Positions 45,353 to 57,239 of a DNA stretch of 64,000 bases are shown here, one piece after another. The notes under the pieces were generated by a model. That model was not told the origin of the DNA. It ran no database searches and was given only the letters and a program-made list of their open reading frames with translations. The translations under genes were made by a program, and so were the position numbers. Position 1 is the stretch's first letter. Each line of letters starts with the position of its first letter. The stretch covers positions 62,001 through 126,000 of the forward strand of contig JARWMV010000011.1 in NCBI GenBank assembly GCA_030998015.1, written 5' to 3'. The DNA comes from Ceratorhiza oryzae-sativae. Its lineage: Eukaryota > Basidiomycota > Agaricomycetes > Cantharellales > Ceratobasidiaceae.

Positions 45353-48300
45353 TTACAGTCCTATGTGTATGAAAGGTATCCATCGTACAAATTTGTCTTC
45401 CCCTAACGTTTCTCGGAGATGTTTGACTGCATTATGCAATGCTGCTGCTGCTTTTTGACAATCGGGGCGCTGGTCTTTTAGGAGGTGAGAATAAACCTTC
45501 TCCGCAACATATGGCGCGTCCGAATCCTTGATCGACCACATAGTTGCGATGACGGTTGGGTATCCTAACATGATCATGGCTGCAGCAAGATGAACAGCTT
45601 CTTCAGCCATTTTCTCGTCACCTCGTGCAGTTTGACATCCGGACAAAAACGCGAATCCTCGATTTGTATAAGATTGTTTCATGATTGTCGCCAGGTCCAG
45701 GTTACCGTCATGAAGGTGAAATGCACTGAGCGACGCCGCTATGTTGCTCTGAGATGCGTGACAAGCAAAATGGACCCAATTATGGTGTTTCATTTCTTCT
45801 AATGCATTCTGTATTGTCGCACGATCGCCCTCCAGACGTGTCATTGGCACCCGACTAGCTTGATGCTGGATCTCATCCAGTTCGCGTACTGTTCCTGGTA
45901 GCGCTTCACAGCCTGTAGTCTGCGCTTGACTGATAGCCAATATCCTACAGGGTTGATTGAATGCAGGGGGATATGTGAGTAAGGCGCTCACGGTGGGAGT
46001 GTACGACGAGACAACATAGTTGAAAATCCTTTCGTGAGGACTATCATAGTTACCGGCTGCATGGAGGGGCAAAAAAGATAAAAGCCCTGTTGTACACCAT
46101 ATCACTCGCGGTAGCTTGTCTACTTCTCGCAGTGTGGGCTGGACATACTTCGCACTCAACATCTAAGAAATACGGGAGAATAAGAATATTGAAAAGCTCA
46201 CAGTAAAGCCACAGCTGTCAAGCACGGGTTTCACTATCCCGTCCCACAGCACGCGTAGAATACTACTGAAGTTGTTTGTGTTCTCTTGCTTGAGAAAGAC
46301 AGGGCGCCTTTCCTGGCTTGTCCGAACATTTTGTAGCCCTAAATCTGATAACATTTGACTCCAAACTTCCCGAGCTTTGAGTGCCGAGAATCCCGGCAGT
46401 GGAACATGGACAACCTGATCGAAACCAGGTCTTATGACGAGAGCGTCGCAGTGCCGCGAGTGAATGTTAATTGCAACTACTGTATGAGAGCAGGCGGCTT
46501 GAAGTAAATCCGAAAATTTCTTAGGTTTCAAAAAATCTTCGAATCCAGGATAGGCGCGAGCCTGCGCAACGAGTTGATCCCACTGGGCTGCCAGCCGCCG
46601 GTGATTTTGCGCCTGCCCCTCTTGGGGGGGCATAGAACTGCTGTGCAAGCCATAAATCTGGTCACGTTGGCTGGCAGCCTCGAGTGAGCGTGCCACTTGT
46701 TGGAGCTTTGTTGCCAGTTCTTTATCGACCAGGCTGAGTTCATCTACTGGCGTGCGTAACTGTAGCATCTGTTTCCAGACAATCGACCTCCCCTCTTCCA
46801 GCCATTCGAAGGCAAGCCTGTACTCTTGGTGCTCTATGGCTAACGCAGTTGCTTCGAGAACCACATCTCCAATCTGTGAAATGTCTTCGTGGCGACGATA
46901 TACTGTGCTTCCGAACCAGATTACCTGGGGAAGGAGCTCCAAGACGCGCCTATATGCTGCAAGGGGAGAGCCTAATTTGTGATACGAAGCGATCACTGCC
47001 CAGCAACGTGCGGCAGTAAACAGCTCTGATGGTGCCCCACAGTTGGACAGGGATGCTGATTGAAAACACTCGATTGATTTCAAAACCAACTCCGACTCCT
47101 GTTTATTTAGCTCTCTATGTCTATTGGTGCTCAAGCGTGGTAGTGCATAATTGAAATCAAGCACAAATTCCTCGGAAAACTGGGTCGTAGAGGCTGGAGG
47201 GAAGGCATCCGAGTCGCTAATATCGTGGGCTATCAGGTCCAAGAGTTTTGTATGATATGAAGTTCCTAGATGTTGCAGAAGAAGTGGTCTCAACGGATTA
47301 TCATGTTCTGATATTTTAAGCGCCTCTTGCAAGTGAGTGATGGAGTGTTCGATATCGAGGAGTTGTCGAGAATAAGTGAATTTCTTCGCATACATCATTC
47401 CCAGTAAATCGAGATAAATAATTTTGAATATGCTGCTGCTTTTGGTAACTAGGATCGCCTGCGCCTGATACTCTATAGCAGTCTCGATATCCGCTATGTC
47501 TTGCAGGGCTAAAAACTTCAGCAAATAAGCGTCCCCGAGATTGCTCAGAAAAATCGGGCGCTTCTCATGGTCTTCTGGGGTATACGAGAGAGCTTCTCTA
47601 TGACACGATATTGCTTCTTGAATGTCAGAAATATTATGCAAGTGCCGATACAAACACCGATAGGCACTACCCAAGTGGTCCAGACACGCTATTTTCAGTG
47701 TATGTTCCGCATAAAGAAGTGAGTTCAAGTTCTTGAGATAATCAATCCCTCGGTCCAGATCGGCCAGGTCCTTCAAGCGATCGAACCGGACCATTAGGGC
47801 GTAACCAAGACCATCGACGAGGTGCACCTTGTTAGGATTACTGGCCGCACAAGACGCGATCCCTTCGTAGAGATATGTAATGGCTTGATCAATGTCGGAC
47901 AAGTCACCAAGACGCATGAATCGACGAATGTATGAGTGACTAGTGCTGGATAGATATCCGGGCATTTTTATATCTCCCTTCGGAAGTAGGGAAATTGATT
48001 CGATATGACAAGCGATGGATTTATCGAGCGCAAACATCTCACTCGTGTTATCATAGAGTGCACTATATAGAGAGCCAAGTGTGTTCAACGCGAAATGCCG
48101 AGAGGGGTGTTTCGGACCTAGTTCTGATATCGTTTGATTTTGCCCATCGATGGCTGCATTCAAATCCGCGATGTCCCCGAAACGCTCAAACCGAGTCGCG
48201 TATATGATAGAAACTACGCTTTGAAATATCCCCGAGTCTTCTTGAACCCTTCTATGAGCACTTGGGAGAAGTTGAACTGCTTGATTAGCATATTCAATGG

Positions 48301-48916
48301 TCTTTTCAAAGTCTACTGAGTTGTAAAACCTGGAATATCGCATCGTATGGGCATGGGCCAGACTCCACATCGCAAAAGCTCTGTAATTTTCTCCCTCTGG
48401 GCAAATCTCTAGAAACTGGCCGTGACAAAATATTGTGAAATCGAGGTACTCTACTTGGCCAGAAACCTCATAGATTGTCTGGCTGACTTTCCCAAGGCAC
48501 GGAAATACTTGCTGAGCGATCTGACGCGTGAGAGGCTGACGCGCTGCTTCGTAGTACAGGTTATACGCCCGTCTTAAATCTTCATCGTCCTTAAGTAATA
48601 GATATCGGAGGTAGTAAACGTGACCTGCAAAATTGAGTGCGGAGCCACGGTATTTCCGACCAGGTGAAGCGAATGCCAGGGCTTTATCGAAGTGCTTGAT
48701 AGCATTCTCGAGAGCCGGGTTGTTTTTATGATTTAGGTGTTGCCATCTATAGCATATTCCAAGTAGGGCATGATAGCTAAAGCAACCGAGACAAATAATT
48801 GATATCGGTATATCCCGCGCGAGGTAGAGCAACCATGATGGGCTGGCCGCGATCGCTCTGTTGATGTCCAGATTAATTTCGCTCGAGCTGTACGAGCGAT
48901 TGTTTTCAATGAGCAT
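45353..48916 (-). CDS. TPR-CHAT protein (caspase-like peptidase domain)
   Basis: Two exons, 48916-46202 and 46162-45353, split by a 39-nt intron, give 1,174 residues. Residues from about 60 to 700 are degenerate tetratricopeptide-like helical repeats (ALENAIKHFDKALAFASPG, DIQEAISCHREALSYTPED, DIETAIEYQAQAILV). The C-terminal 400 residues form a CHAT domain: a CATALYTIC-type HFACHA with His about 1040 and LSGCQTARGD with Cys about 1081, both kept. CHAT peptidases are clan CD relatives of caspases and separases and are often effectors cut loose by a sensing partner; TPR repeats would bind that partner. Substrate is unknown. The gene stands alone, and I see no gasdermin-like neighbour. No lesion is visible. 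Confidence 0.93.
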
Positions 48917-50245
48917 TGCGGTCGCCGATTGTATGTGGCATAGCTTACTCTTCGCGCGTAATCAAGGGCGTGCTCTCATTGAGCGGGAGGTCTGTGCTGT
49001 CCGGTTCCATCGACGTCGATCAACGCTCGCTCAGAACTGGTATATATGCAGTGGACTACGAGAGGGTTCTGCAGGGAGAGGGATAGTCGTATGTCTTGAT
49101 CTGTCGCGCATCCCTCCGCTTTATCTGAATCTCCTGTTTTGCGAAGCGCCAACACCTTGATACAACGAGGCTACACGCGAAAGCGACACGCTGAAATGGC
49201 GTCAGGCATATATGTTTTACAGGAAATGAACATCGACTTGGCATATCACTTGTCATGGGTGGTGGCGGTTGCAGAAGGTATTCATTGGAACTCTGTTCGA
49301 TTGGAGATACTGTGATTGAGGCGTGTATCGCGAGTTACTATCAGCTCCAGGCATTTGTCAGCACACAAGTGAAGACCCAGGCGCAAGCGCCCACATTTGC
49401 TCCCTACCATTCCTCCATGGTGATCGCTCGACTCCAGACACAGCTCCCCGGCGCGACCAAATGAGGGATGCTCGACAGCATATTTGAAACCCTGGAGAAT
49501 CGGAAGTGGAGGCCCTGCACATCAGGAAAACGGGATCACGTTCCCAAAGTCTCGACCGAGCCATCGAATCCATCGAGTTCATCGAGACATCAGGTGACAC
49601 GAGCGAGTGGCCCTGAGCACTCAGCCTGTTGGCACGCCCGGTTAGGTCTCGAGTTCGGCCCCGCGCGGTAACATTATTCCGCGGCTACCAAGGGCCCTCG
49701 CCTGTCTTAGCACGTGATGACAAGACTAGTGCGCAGACAAGACTGACAGCGCAGGGATCAGGGATGGACGAGCGAGCGGGTTGGCGAGGGGGAACAGGGA
49801 TCGAGGAAAAGGGAAGGGAGTCGCGCGAGCATCAGTCCCGACGCATTCGGCGCAGCATTCCACCACGTGTCGATCGCTCTTGATGGGCGTGTTTGACAGG
49901 GGATCAGCGCAAATTGTTGCTGGTAGTTTTTGTTGTTTGTACGTGCGATAAGACTCGCTGATTGATACCTTGCCATGATGTGGCTGTGATGATGGCGCTT
50001 ACGCGCCGCCCCGATCATGTACCGCTTAGCGGTTCGTACTTGATGTATTGCCTCGTAATGTATCTACAGCAGTACAGCTATACGGACGCTACATAGTATA
50101 TATACGCCTATGTACATACGCTTATACTGTACCCATATATCATATCTATTTACTCTACTGCGCACACTTTCAACAGTTTTGTATTATCGTTGTTCGTTCA
50201 CAGATTGTAGCCACCGACGGCGCGGCAACCGTGCAACGGCTGGGG
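48917..50245. other. intergenic, no gene recognised
   Basis: Several motif-free frames up to 86 codons. A short block near 49990 again shows GGCGCTTACG, as in the dispersed repeat, but too little to call. Confidence 0.45.
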
Positions 50246-50941
50246 TTATGGCTGTTTTCATAAGTCCGTTCCGATTGAAAAAATAAACGCCGAGGGTACC
50301 AAATAGTAATTCGGTAACAACTGCGCAACGAGAGGAGTAGTAGCAAAGGCAGACATATATTTGAGTTCCCCTCGCTCAGGCGCACATTTCTACGTACGTA
50401 GCGTTTTGATACGATGAGTATCAGTTATGAGTAACGTAAAAGGGGGTGCACCCCTGAGTACACCATGACGAAGATTGCTATCAAAGCGTATCCTTGCAAG
50501 CAAGTATAATATGGTCCTAATAATAAGTGCGCCATGTTTCACGTTGATAGTTGGCTAGCCCAGCTAGATACGACCGATAATTGGCTCGAATTGCTCATAT
50601 CCAGGAGCGGTATGAGACGCATGTCTTGAATGAAGCCGGCTACCAAAGTGAAGTTCGGAATACATATTCCTGGGACCCTCTTCTACGTGTTCGCAAGGCT
50701 AAGCTTTGATAGCAATTTTCATCATGGTGTACTCAGGGGTGCACCCCCCCTTGCGCTACTCAAAACCGATACCCATCGTATCAAAATGTTATGTACATAA
50801 AAATGTGCGCCTAAGCGAGGGGAACTCATATATATGCCTTCCTTTGCTACTTCCCCCGTTGCGGAGTTCTCACCGAATTACTGTTTGGTACCCTCGGCGT
50901 TTACTTTTTCGATCGAAACAGACTTATGAAAACAGCCATAA
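50246..50941. mobile_element. foldback element, 696 bp, copy 2
   Basis: Arms about 50246-50505 and 50700-50941 are inverted copies. Ends TTATGGCTGTTTTC; near the centre both arms carry a GGGGTGCACCCC-like palindromic block. Same size and end pattern as 29646-30340, with strongly diverged interior. Confidence 0.85.
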
Positions 50942-51029
50942 GTGCATGTAGATAACACCGTCAAGCCCATACCCCAGTGCAATCCTAACCTGTAGAAAGT
51001 TCCTTTAAATAGTAGAAAGTGCAAGAACA

Positions 51030-51334
51030 ATAAATCGGTAATAATCGCTGCGGTCGCCAAGCTTCATGCCGCCAGTTTTGTGCATAGCGATCTTGTGCTT
51101 CGAAACGTTCTCCTCTCCTCACCGTTGGTGTTGTGCGATCTTGAATGCAGACACTCATCGTGGATTTGCCGGGCCCCAGAGATCAAAGATCAGGAAACAG
51201 CCAAATACTCGCCGGCAAGCAACGTGTATGCTCTTGGATTTTGTCTGCGGGAAATGTGCTATGCAAATCACCCATATACCCCGTTCGCGGACTATCCTGT
51301 ACCAAAGCCATTTGCCGAGGTGTTCGACGCTTGA
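51030..51334 (+). pseudogene. protein-kinase C-lobe fragment
   Basis: The frame reads AAVAKLHAASFVHSDLVLRN (catalytic loop, HRD changed to HSD), LVLCDLE in the DFG place, RAPEI in the APE place and NVYALGFCLREMCYANHPYT (subdomain IX), then stops. No N-lobe is found upstream, where the foldback element ends 90 bp away. Either a truncated relic or the end of a gene whose 5' exons I cannot see. Confidence 0.6.
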
Positions 51335-51608
51335 ACCCGAGTTATGGCGGAAGCTCGCCCCAAACTGGACGAGCTCAGGCGGATGATGGAAAGGGCAAAT
51401 GTGGATTGAGGAGAGGTCAATGGGGGTTCTATGTTTATCTTGGACCCGATGCAATGTAAAATATAGGAGTGAGGATCATAAATAAATTCTAGCAAAATGC
51501 AACTGGTCGAAAGCACGGAGTTGGATGATGATCCCAGAGTATGAACGTTACACGTCAAGAGCCCAAACACCATTCTACAATTTGACTTGGCTCTGATATG
51601 GTGCAAGC

Positions 51609-52480
51609 TCATGCGTACAATAAAGAAAGAGGCGCAGGTGCAGGTGAGGGAGACAGTGGTGCAAAAACATACCCTTCCCCTCGCCATTCTCCATCCCATG
51701 CAGTCTTCTGCTCGCTGCCGCTAGGCTCACTCTCCACTGTTGTGACGACTAGGTTAGGGCTTGGATTGATAGCACGAAGTGGCTTGACCAGGCGGAATGC
51801 GTCTTTGCCATTCATGTAAAACCTAAAAAGTCGCTTCTCGCGAAGAAAGCCGAGGGCACAATAGAGTGAAAGAGCTGCGGTGTTGTCGTATTCTGTCTCG
51901 AGCGTGACCTATACATGCATCAACGTGACAGTCAGATACAAAACCTAAAAGGACGTGCTAATGGTTTACTTCATCAGCACCATTTTCAATCATCGCGTCG
52001 ATTGATGAGTTGACAAGACGTCTAGCTATACAATAGATAATAAATTAGCGATAGCGCCTCCTACGCAATGTGACACCTACCAATTCCTCGCTTCCGCCAA
52101 GAACTACTAACCACAAGCATCGCAATATACCCCCTCTCCGCCTTGCCTCGGTGGGAATCTTGTTTGCACACAATCGCACCCACTGGGTCACCCGTCACAG
52201 GATTATAGGCCTATTCCATTCGACAGATTTAGTGAGCTATACAAGGTACTGTTGTCCGTTTTCTGACCATGAAAGCGAGATGTGGCCTTTGGTCCTGTGT
52301 CACATCAGACACAGTCTTGCGAGAGAATATCCCGTTGATGACTCACCAAGAGCTCAGGAAATATCTGTATGTGTATATCACGTAAGGCTCGCTCAGTGCA
52401 TCCTGGACCAGAGCCATGATCGCCGGTAGGTCGCTCTCGCCGGCATAGGGTCGGTACGCAACGCCGTTGGTGCTGTCCAT
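51609..52480 (-). CDS. NAA30: N-alpha-acetyltransferase 30 (NatC catalytic subunit)
   Basis: From ATG 52480 exons 52480-52347, 52286-52268 (19 nt), 52210-52077, one ending near 51989 and the last to 51609 join in frame. Motifs: [53 protein letters not shown] with the R/Q-x-x-G-x-G acetyl-CoA loop, [58 protein letters not shown]. This is the NAA30/Mak3 pattern, including the hydrophobic N-terminal-Met substrate-site residues of NatC. It acetylates nascent proteins starting Met-Leu/Ile/Phe at the ribosome with NAA35 and NAA38. The C-terminal tail after KPL is about 50 residues longer than I expect and may hide an intron. Confidence 0.93.
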
Positions 52481-53670
52481 GATGCACAAGTGGGGGTGGA
52501 GGACAACTCGCCTGATGTCTAGCGGTTATATATATGCAGATGGCGTAGCTTCCCACGTTTATTTGAGCCACCACACAGGCGGTCAAGGCGCTGTTGAGGA
52601 CAGAATCGCAACTGAGTCGTCGAAGGCATGACGTAATCCGGAAGTCGCCGAGCGCCAGACTAAGCGCTGTCCTTATGGAAGAATCCCTTCACAGTGGACA
52701 CATGATTGTCCTTGGTATTGGCATATACCTAGCACACGGGAACCTCTCCAATTGCGCTACTCCATGCGACTCCTTTTGCCGCCGGATCCAGATATGACAT
52801 TTCTAAGAAAAATTCGGCAGTTGATTTTCCCCTCACCCCTGTCGCCGGGCCGCGGTGGCAGCAGAAAATGACCAAGAATCTAGTGATTACGCATAATAGT
52901 GTCTTGGAATTGGTTGCTCAATGATTCACACCGGTTGCGCGCATATCCCAATATCTCAATTTGAGTCGTGCTCTGCAGATACTTGCGTGGACTGGTCTCA
53001 GCGGCTGGTTGAGCCAGTGAACCTTCATCTAGGAGCGGGGTACTTAGGGATCAATCTTAGTATATGATAAGTAGTAAATTCGGTACGTCGTGATGTTGCT
53101 GAGAGGTGAAGGCTAACATGATTATGCAGCCGCCTCCTTTCTTTATTCGGTCTAGTCATACATTGATAAGCGAACTTCTCACTCCATCTAATCAATTGCA
53201 CACTAACGCCTCATAAGGCAGATTTGAACCCCTTCTAGAAATGGCCCCACGAACTAATGACAGTTCGCCGTCCGGTACTCTATCTTGGGCGGAACCATTG
53301 AGTATGATGCAGAATATTCTATCTTGCTCTCGTCCGTAGTGCGATCGACATCCTGATTACACGGATCATGCATATTGCGCCCACCACCAGCGAACAGCCT
53401 CCGGCGCTGGAGCCCGCTGATGGATTCTCAACCCGAGTGATAGTACCTGATGCACGTTGAATACAACGGCATCAAACGCCCCTGGGTTCTGGAGCGCGGC
53501 CAAGCACCAGAGAGCGATCTTCTGATATCCAGGTCGGCGCATCAAGGACGTTCCTGGGGCAGCACATGCTATGCGCGCTACAGAGGTGCTTCAGTCCATA
53601 GCGCCCACTTTGATGCAGCATCTGTGTACCTTTTCTCCAAGTCTCCACAGCTCCCGATGTAAAGCATGAT
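52481..53670. other. intergenic, no gene recognised
   Basis: The last 300 bases (about 53380-53670) align with the region before the second paralog (about 56860-57120), so the duplication includes upstream DNA. Confidence 0.5.
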
Positions 53671-53680
53671 TATATATAAA
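53671..53680 (+). promoter_or_regulatory. TATA box, paralog 1
   Basis: TATATATAAA, 83 bp before ATG 53754. Confidence 0.6.
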
Positions 53681-53753
53681 CCAATCCAAGGAACGTTCTT
53701 CAACCACCACCCTCCAACACATAAGCAAATTCTTACGTTTTTTACTCAATATC

Positions 53754-54724
53754 ATGGGCGAAGCCATCTCAAAGCTTCTCGGAGGACAGACCGACCAGAG
53801 CGTGAAGGAGCAGCTTCAATTCCTGGTCAACGCTGCCACCGAGCGCCTTGATCGATACCAAGCTGAGCTTGAAAGTTGGTATCATATCTTTCATACCCCG
53901 TTCTGTCATCGAAACGGTTTTTTTAGCGGATTCCTTGACAAGTCGGTCATTCAACGTCGATCAGTCCCGGGCAATCGCGCACTTCGTTGGGCTAGGGAGT
54001 ATACCGTTGGGGTATCAGACAAGGCAAGTGTGTGCATCATCTTGGTCTCGAACAAGTTTACTATATCATATGCACATAGGTCGGAGAAAATGTTGATGCT
54101 GCAATCGATGGTTTCTTCAGTATTGCAACCACCTCAGGGCAGGAGCAAAAGGACAATATTGTCAAAGGGTTCAAGGTGAACAGTTACTCCTCTGTGCCAA
54201 ATGATGCACACTAACGCTGCTTGGTTCGTCAGTCTGTCGTCAAGACGGCTCTAGACGCATTTTTGGGAAACATCGAAGCAGGTGAACACGAATAACAGAA
54301 GTTCTTTGTTTTTGTCCAGCACAATGCCATCGTGCGCATAGATGTTCGAGTACGTTTGTCGGTCGTCTCATGGTTTCCAGGAAGGCTCCAGACTGACTCT
54401 CCTCTTGGATAGCTTTGGCGTTATAACTTCTCTAGTGAAAAGGTTATGGCGAACAAAAGCAATGTCCTTTGCTGTAAGTCAGGAGTCTTTAGAATAAATA
54501 TGATATTGATAATTGGAGGCTTAGATATCATCTGCTCTTCTGTCGTGGATCGTTCTGCCTTGACATTTGATGAAATGATCTATTTGCTCAGCGAGCATGC
54601 AGGAGACTCAAACGTCGAGGATTACATAGACACCTTGGCAAGGGTTTGGCGCAAAATGGAAACACTCCCAAGCAAGAATAACCCAGGCATACTGGATAGT
54701 AGTTCTAATCCGGCAACTAAGTGA
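53754..54724 (+). pseudogene. small unknown protein, paralog 1, premature stop
   Basis: Exons align one by one with the intact copy at 57240-58205: VKEQLQFLVNAATERLDRYQ, CGFLDKSVIQRRSVPGNRAL, VGENVDAAIDGFFSIATTSG, SVVKTALDAFLGNIEAGEHE, QKFFVFVQHNAIVRIDVR, VLCYIICSSVVDRSALTFDE and LARVWRKMETL. TAA at 54293-54295 stands between GEHE and QKFFVF where the other copy has GAG. Downstream exons stay open and similar, so the stop is recent. The second intron has a GC donor (AAG|GCAAGT). A truncated product of about 130 residues is possible. Confidence 0.8.
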
Positions 54725-56262
54725 GGGCCTCGGATGAACACCCGTGTGTTGAAGAACAAAACGTGATTTTTGTTCCACCTTAAATGCGTCTGCGTGCTGT
54801 TTGGCTGTATGCTACCTTGTTGTCATTTTTGAAGTACCAATTTTAGTGAACATATGAATTGCAAAGCGGCTAAAGCCCTTCACTCTCATCTACCACACTA
54901 GAGCGTTTGAGAACATCCAAGTATATCCACGTGCTCTTGCGTTGTAAATCATTCTGCATATCCACTCCGAGGCGAGCAACCTGGTTTTCTGTGTCGGATA
55001 ACTTGACTTGGTAGTTCCTTCTCGGCGAGCTTGAACGCTTTACAAGAGAATAGTATTACTAACATCTGTGGGCAGGGTTCTAATTGCTCACAAGTTCTTA
55101 TCGGACAACAACCACCGCGCCCAAATTTTGATAACGCAGCGGTGGCGGCAACTATTCATCTCTGGTATGTGCCCCATCAGTTTATCCATGGGTGGCATCC
55201 TGAAACGCTAGGGACACGTTTTTGAAGGACACAAGGCTTTGACGAATATCGCGTACACCTCCGCTGCGGTGGAAGTGGGGCCATTTTTGTTTCCTAGCGC
55301 ACTTACAAGGACGCGTAAATGCGTGGTGTGTAACCTTAAATATTGAGTCATTACAGTATCCTAGAGGTGATTTTTAACACAGACTTTGACCTTTAGATCA
55401 CTGTCTCTACTAACGTTAGGTGTAGAACATAAAGAACCATTATAAAATATCTTCAATACTAGTAGTTACAAGATACGTTGTCAGACCAAGGGCATCGAGT
55501 ATTGTCAGGATGGTCGTGAAACGAAATCACCGTTTATAACCAGCGGAAACTAGGCCTATTGCGTCAGGTCCATGGCGACCCCAGCTAAACTACGCGGCTA
55601 CAACACCTTCTGCGCCGGTAAAGCACTACGGGTTGGCGCTGCAGTTCCGCTTTCGCCATGCGAGCTAATAAATGCAAGATACGTTGAATTTACAATCATA
55701 TGCGTGCAGGTATGCGCATATTTGTTTTTGTTTCCTGTCCCCCTCTCTGATATCACGCGCGAGTTCGCGGGAACCCCCTCTCTCCTTCCTTAGTTCTCTA
55801 CCTTCGTAGTGGAGCTAAGTACGATTCGTATCTTAGGTACACCACCGAAACCTCCCTGCATAAGAAGATAATCATTATTGCTTGCAGTTGTTGATTTTAT
55901 ACAGAGTGCGCTCGGTGAGCTAGGCTTTCCATGACCGTGTGATTTTTCCACGTGCCTTTATTCCCATGTACCCGAAACCCACCGCCAATGCCTTCCAAGT
56001 AAGTGGTTATATGCTAGAAGAATTGTTTAAGTTTCAATCAATACCATTGGAATATCCAAATCACTCACCTTACCTCCTGAGTAAACGGGACCTGCGAGTT
56101 ATTCTTTCCACGAGTAGGCGGCTCCAGATCTCGAGCCAACTTTGGATGGCATACTGCTGGGGCCTATTCCTGGACTCGCCCTGGGCGAGATCAAACCTTC
56201 CCCTGTCGAACTATAGGTTCTAATCCGGAATGCACGTATAGCAAGTCGGGAGTTCTCAACGC
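54725..56262. other. intergenic, no gene recognised
   Basis: Frames of 64-94 codons lack motifs. No repeat found. Confidence 0.45.
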
Positions 56263-56409
56263 GGACACACACGCTTGGACAATTTTATCGTCAAATCTGA
56301 TGAAGGGCTGATCGTAGTCGATTTTGCTCAGCCACACTTGAAAGATGAACACGAATGCGACGAGGCATGGTGGATTCTAAAGGACGAAGTACCCGCGAGA
56401 CCGGGCTGA
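56263..56409 (+). pseudogene. kinase-like catalytic-loop relic
   Basis: The frame reads GHTRLDNFIVKSDEGLIVVD then FAQPHL. It resembles the H-G-D-x-R-x-D-N-F ... D-F loop of fungal kinase-like proteins with GD changed to GH/T, and ends in TGA at 56407-56409. Too short for certainty. Confidence 0.35.
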
Positions 56410-56510
56410 CGGAGTCGAGTATATCGACGGTCGCTGGCGGTTCATCAAAGGGAAAGTTGATCAGGCGGTCGAAGGTGGTGCTTTTCGAGCTGCGAGGGGT
56501 CCTGAACATG

Positions 56511-56665
56511 CCTCTCTTCACGCTCCAGACATCCAATTTCTTTTGGACAAGTTAAAATAAAATGGACAGGATGTCCATTTTCACTGTTTGTGATGGTCTT
56601 TCAGCTGCTAGATACCTAAGAGGCGCAGTACTGTATGAAAACAAGTTTATTCTATATTATTATGA
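56511..56665 (+). repeat. transposon-end repeat, copy 3 of 3
   Basis: Matches 21961-22095 and the reverse complement of about 27120-27290, including AGACATCCAATTT, GGACAAGTTAAAA, GCAGTACTGTATGAAAACAAG. No transposase next to it. Confidence 0.7.
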
Positions 56666-57159
56666 TTGCGATACTTGATTCCCAATCGCATGCTCGGCAA
56701 AAACTGCAGTTGTTACACAACGGGTATGTAGTGCACCGGTGTAACGCTATCGTGATGGTTGCTTGTCACGGCATGACGCCGGAGTCATCCGGGCCCATAA
56801 CACCTATTTTTAACTTTCTTCGTTGACTAGCTTTGACAGAGATATGAATCATGCCGTCGACGCCCACCATCTACGAACAGCCTCTGGTTCTTTGCCCCTG
56901 TGATGGTTCCTCAATCCCACTGAGAGCATCGAATGGATCTCAAGTACGACCATGCAGAATAATCTGTAATCTTTTGGAGCGCTCATGCGTCGCAGAGCCA
57001 CCCTGTCAGACAGGTGTTGGCACATCTGTTGGCGTCTAGGGTCGTTCATCGTTGCGGGCGTGAGGGAGCTTCATTAGTTCATAGCGCCTGGTTTGATGCC
57101 AAATTTGTGTGCCTTTTGTTCATATTTTACGTGCGCCCGAGACTCTAGCCATGTCAAGG

Positions 57160-57167
57160 TATAAAAG
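57160..57167 (+). promoter_or_regulatory. TATA box, paralog 2
   Basis: TATAAAAG, 80 bp before ATG 57240. Confidence 0.65.
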
Positions 57168-57239
57168 CAAAGCCCACCACAAGCTTGTTACCAGCATTCT
57201 ATCACCAGCCACTAGTTTATTCTACTTGCATTCCATATC

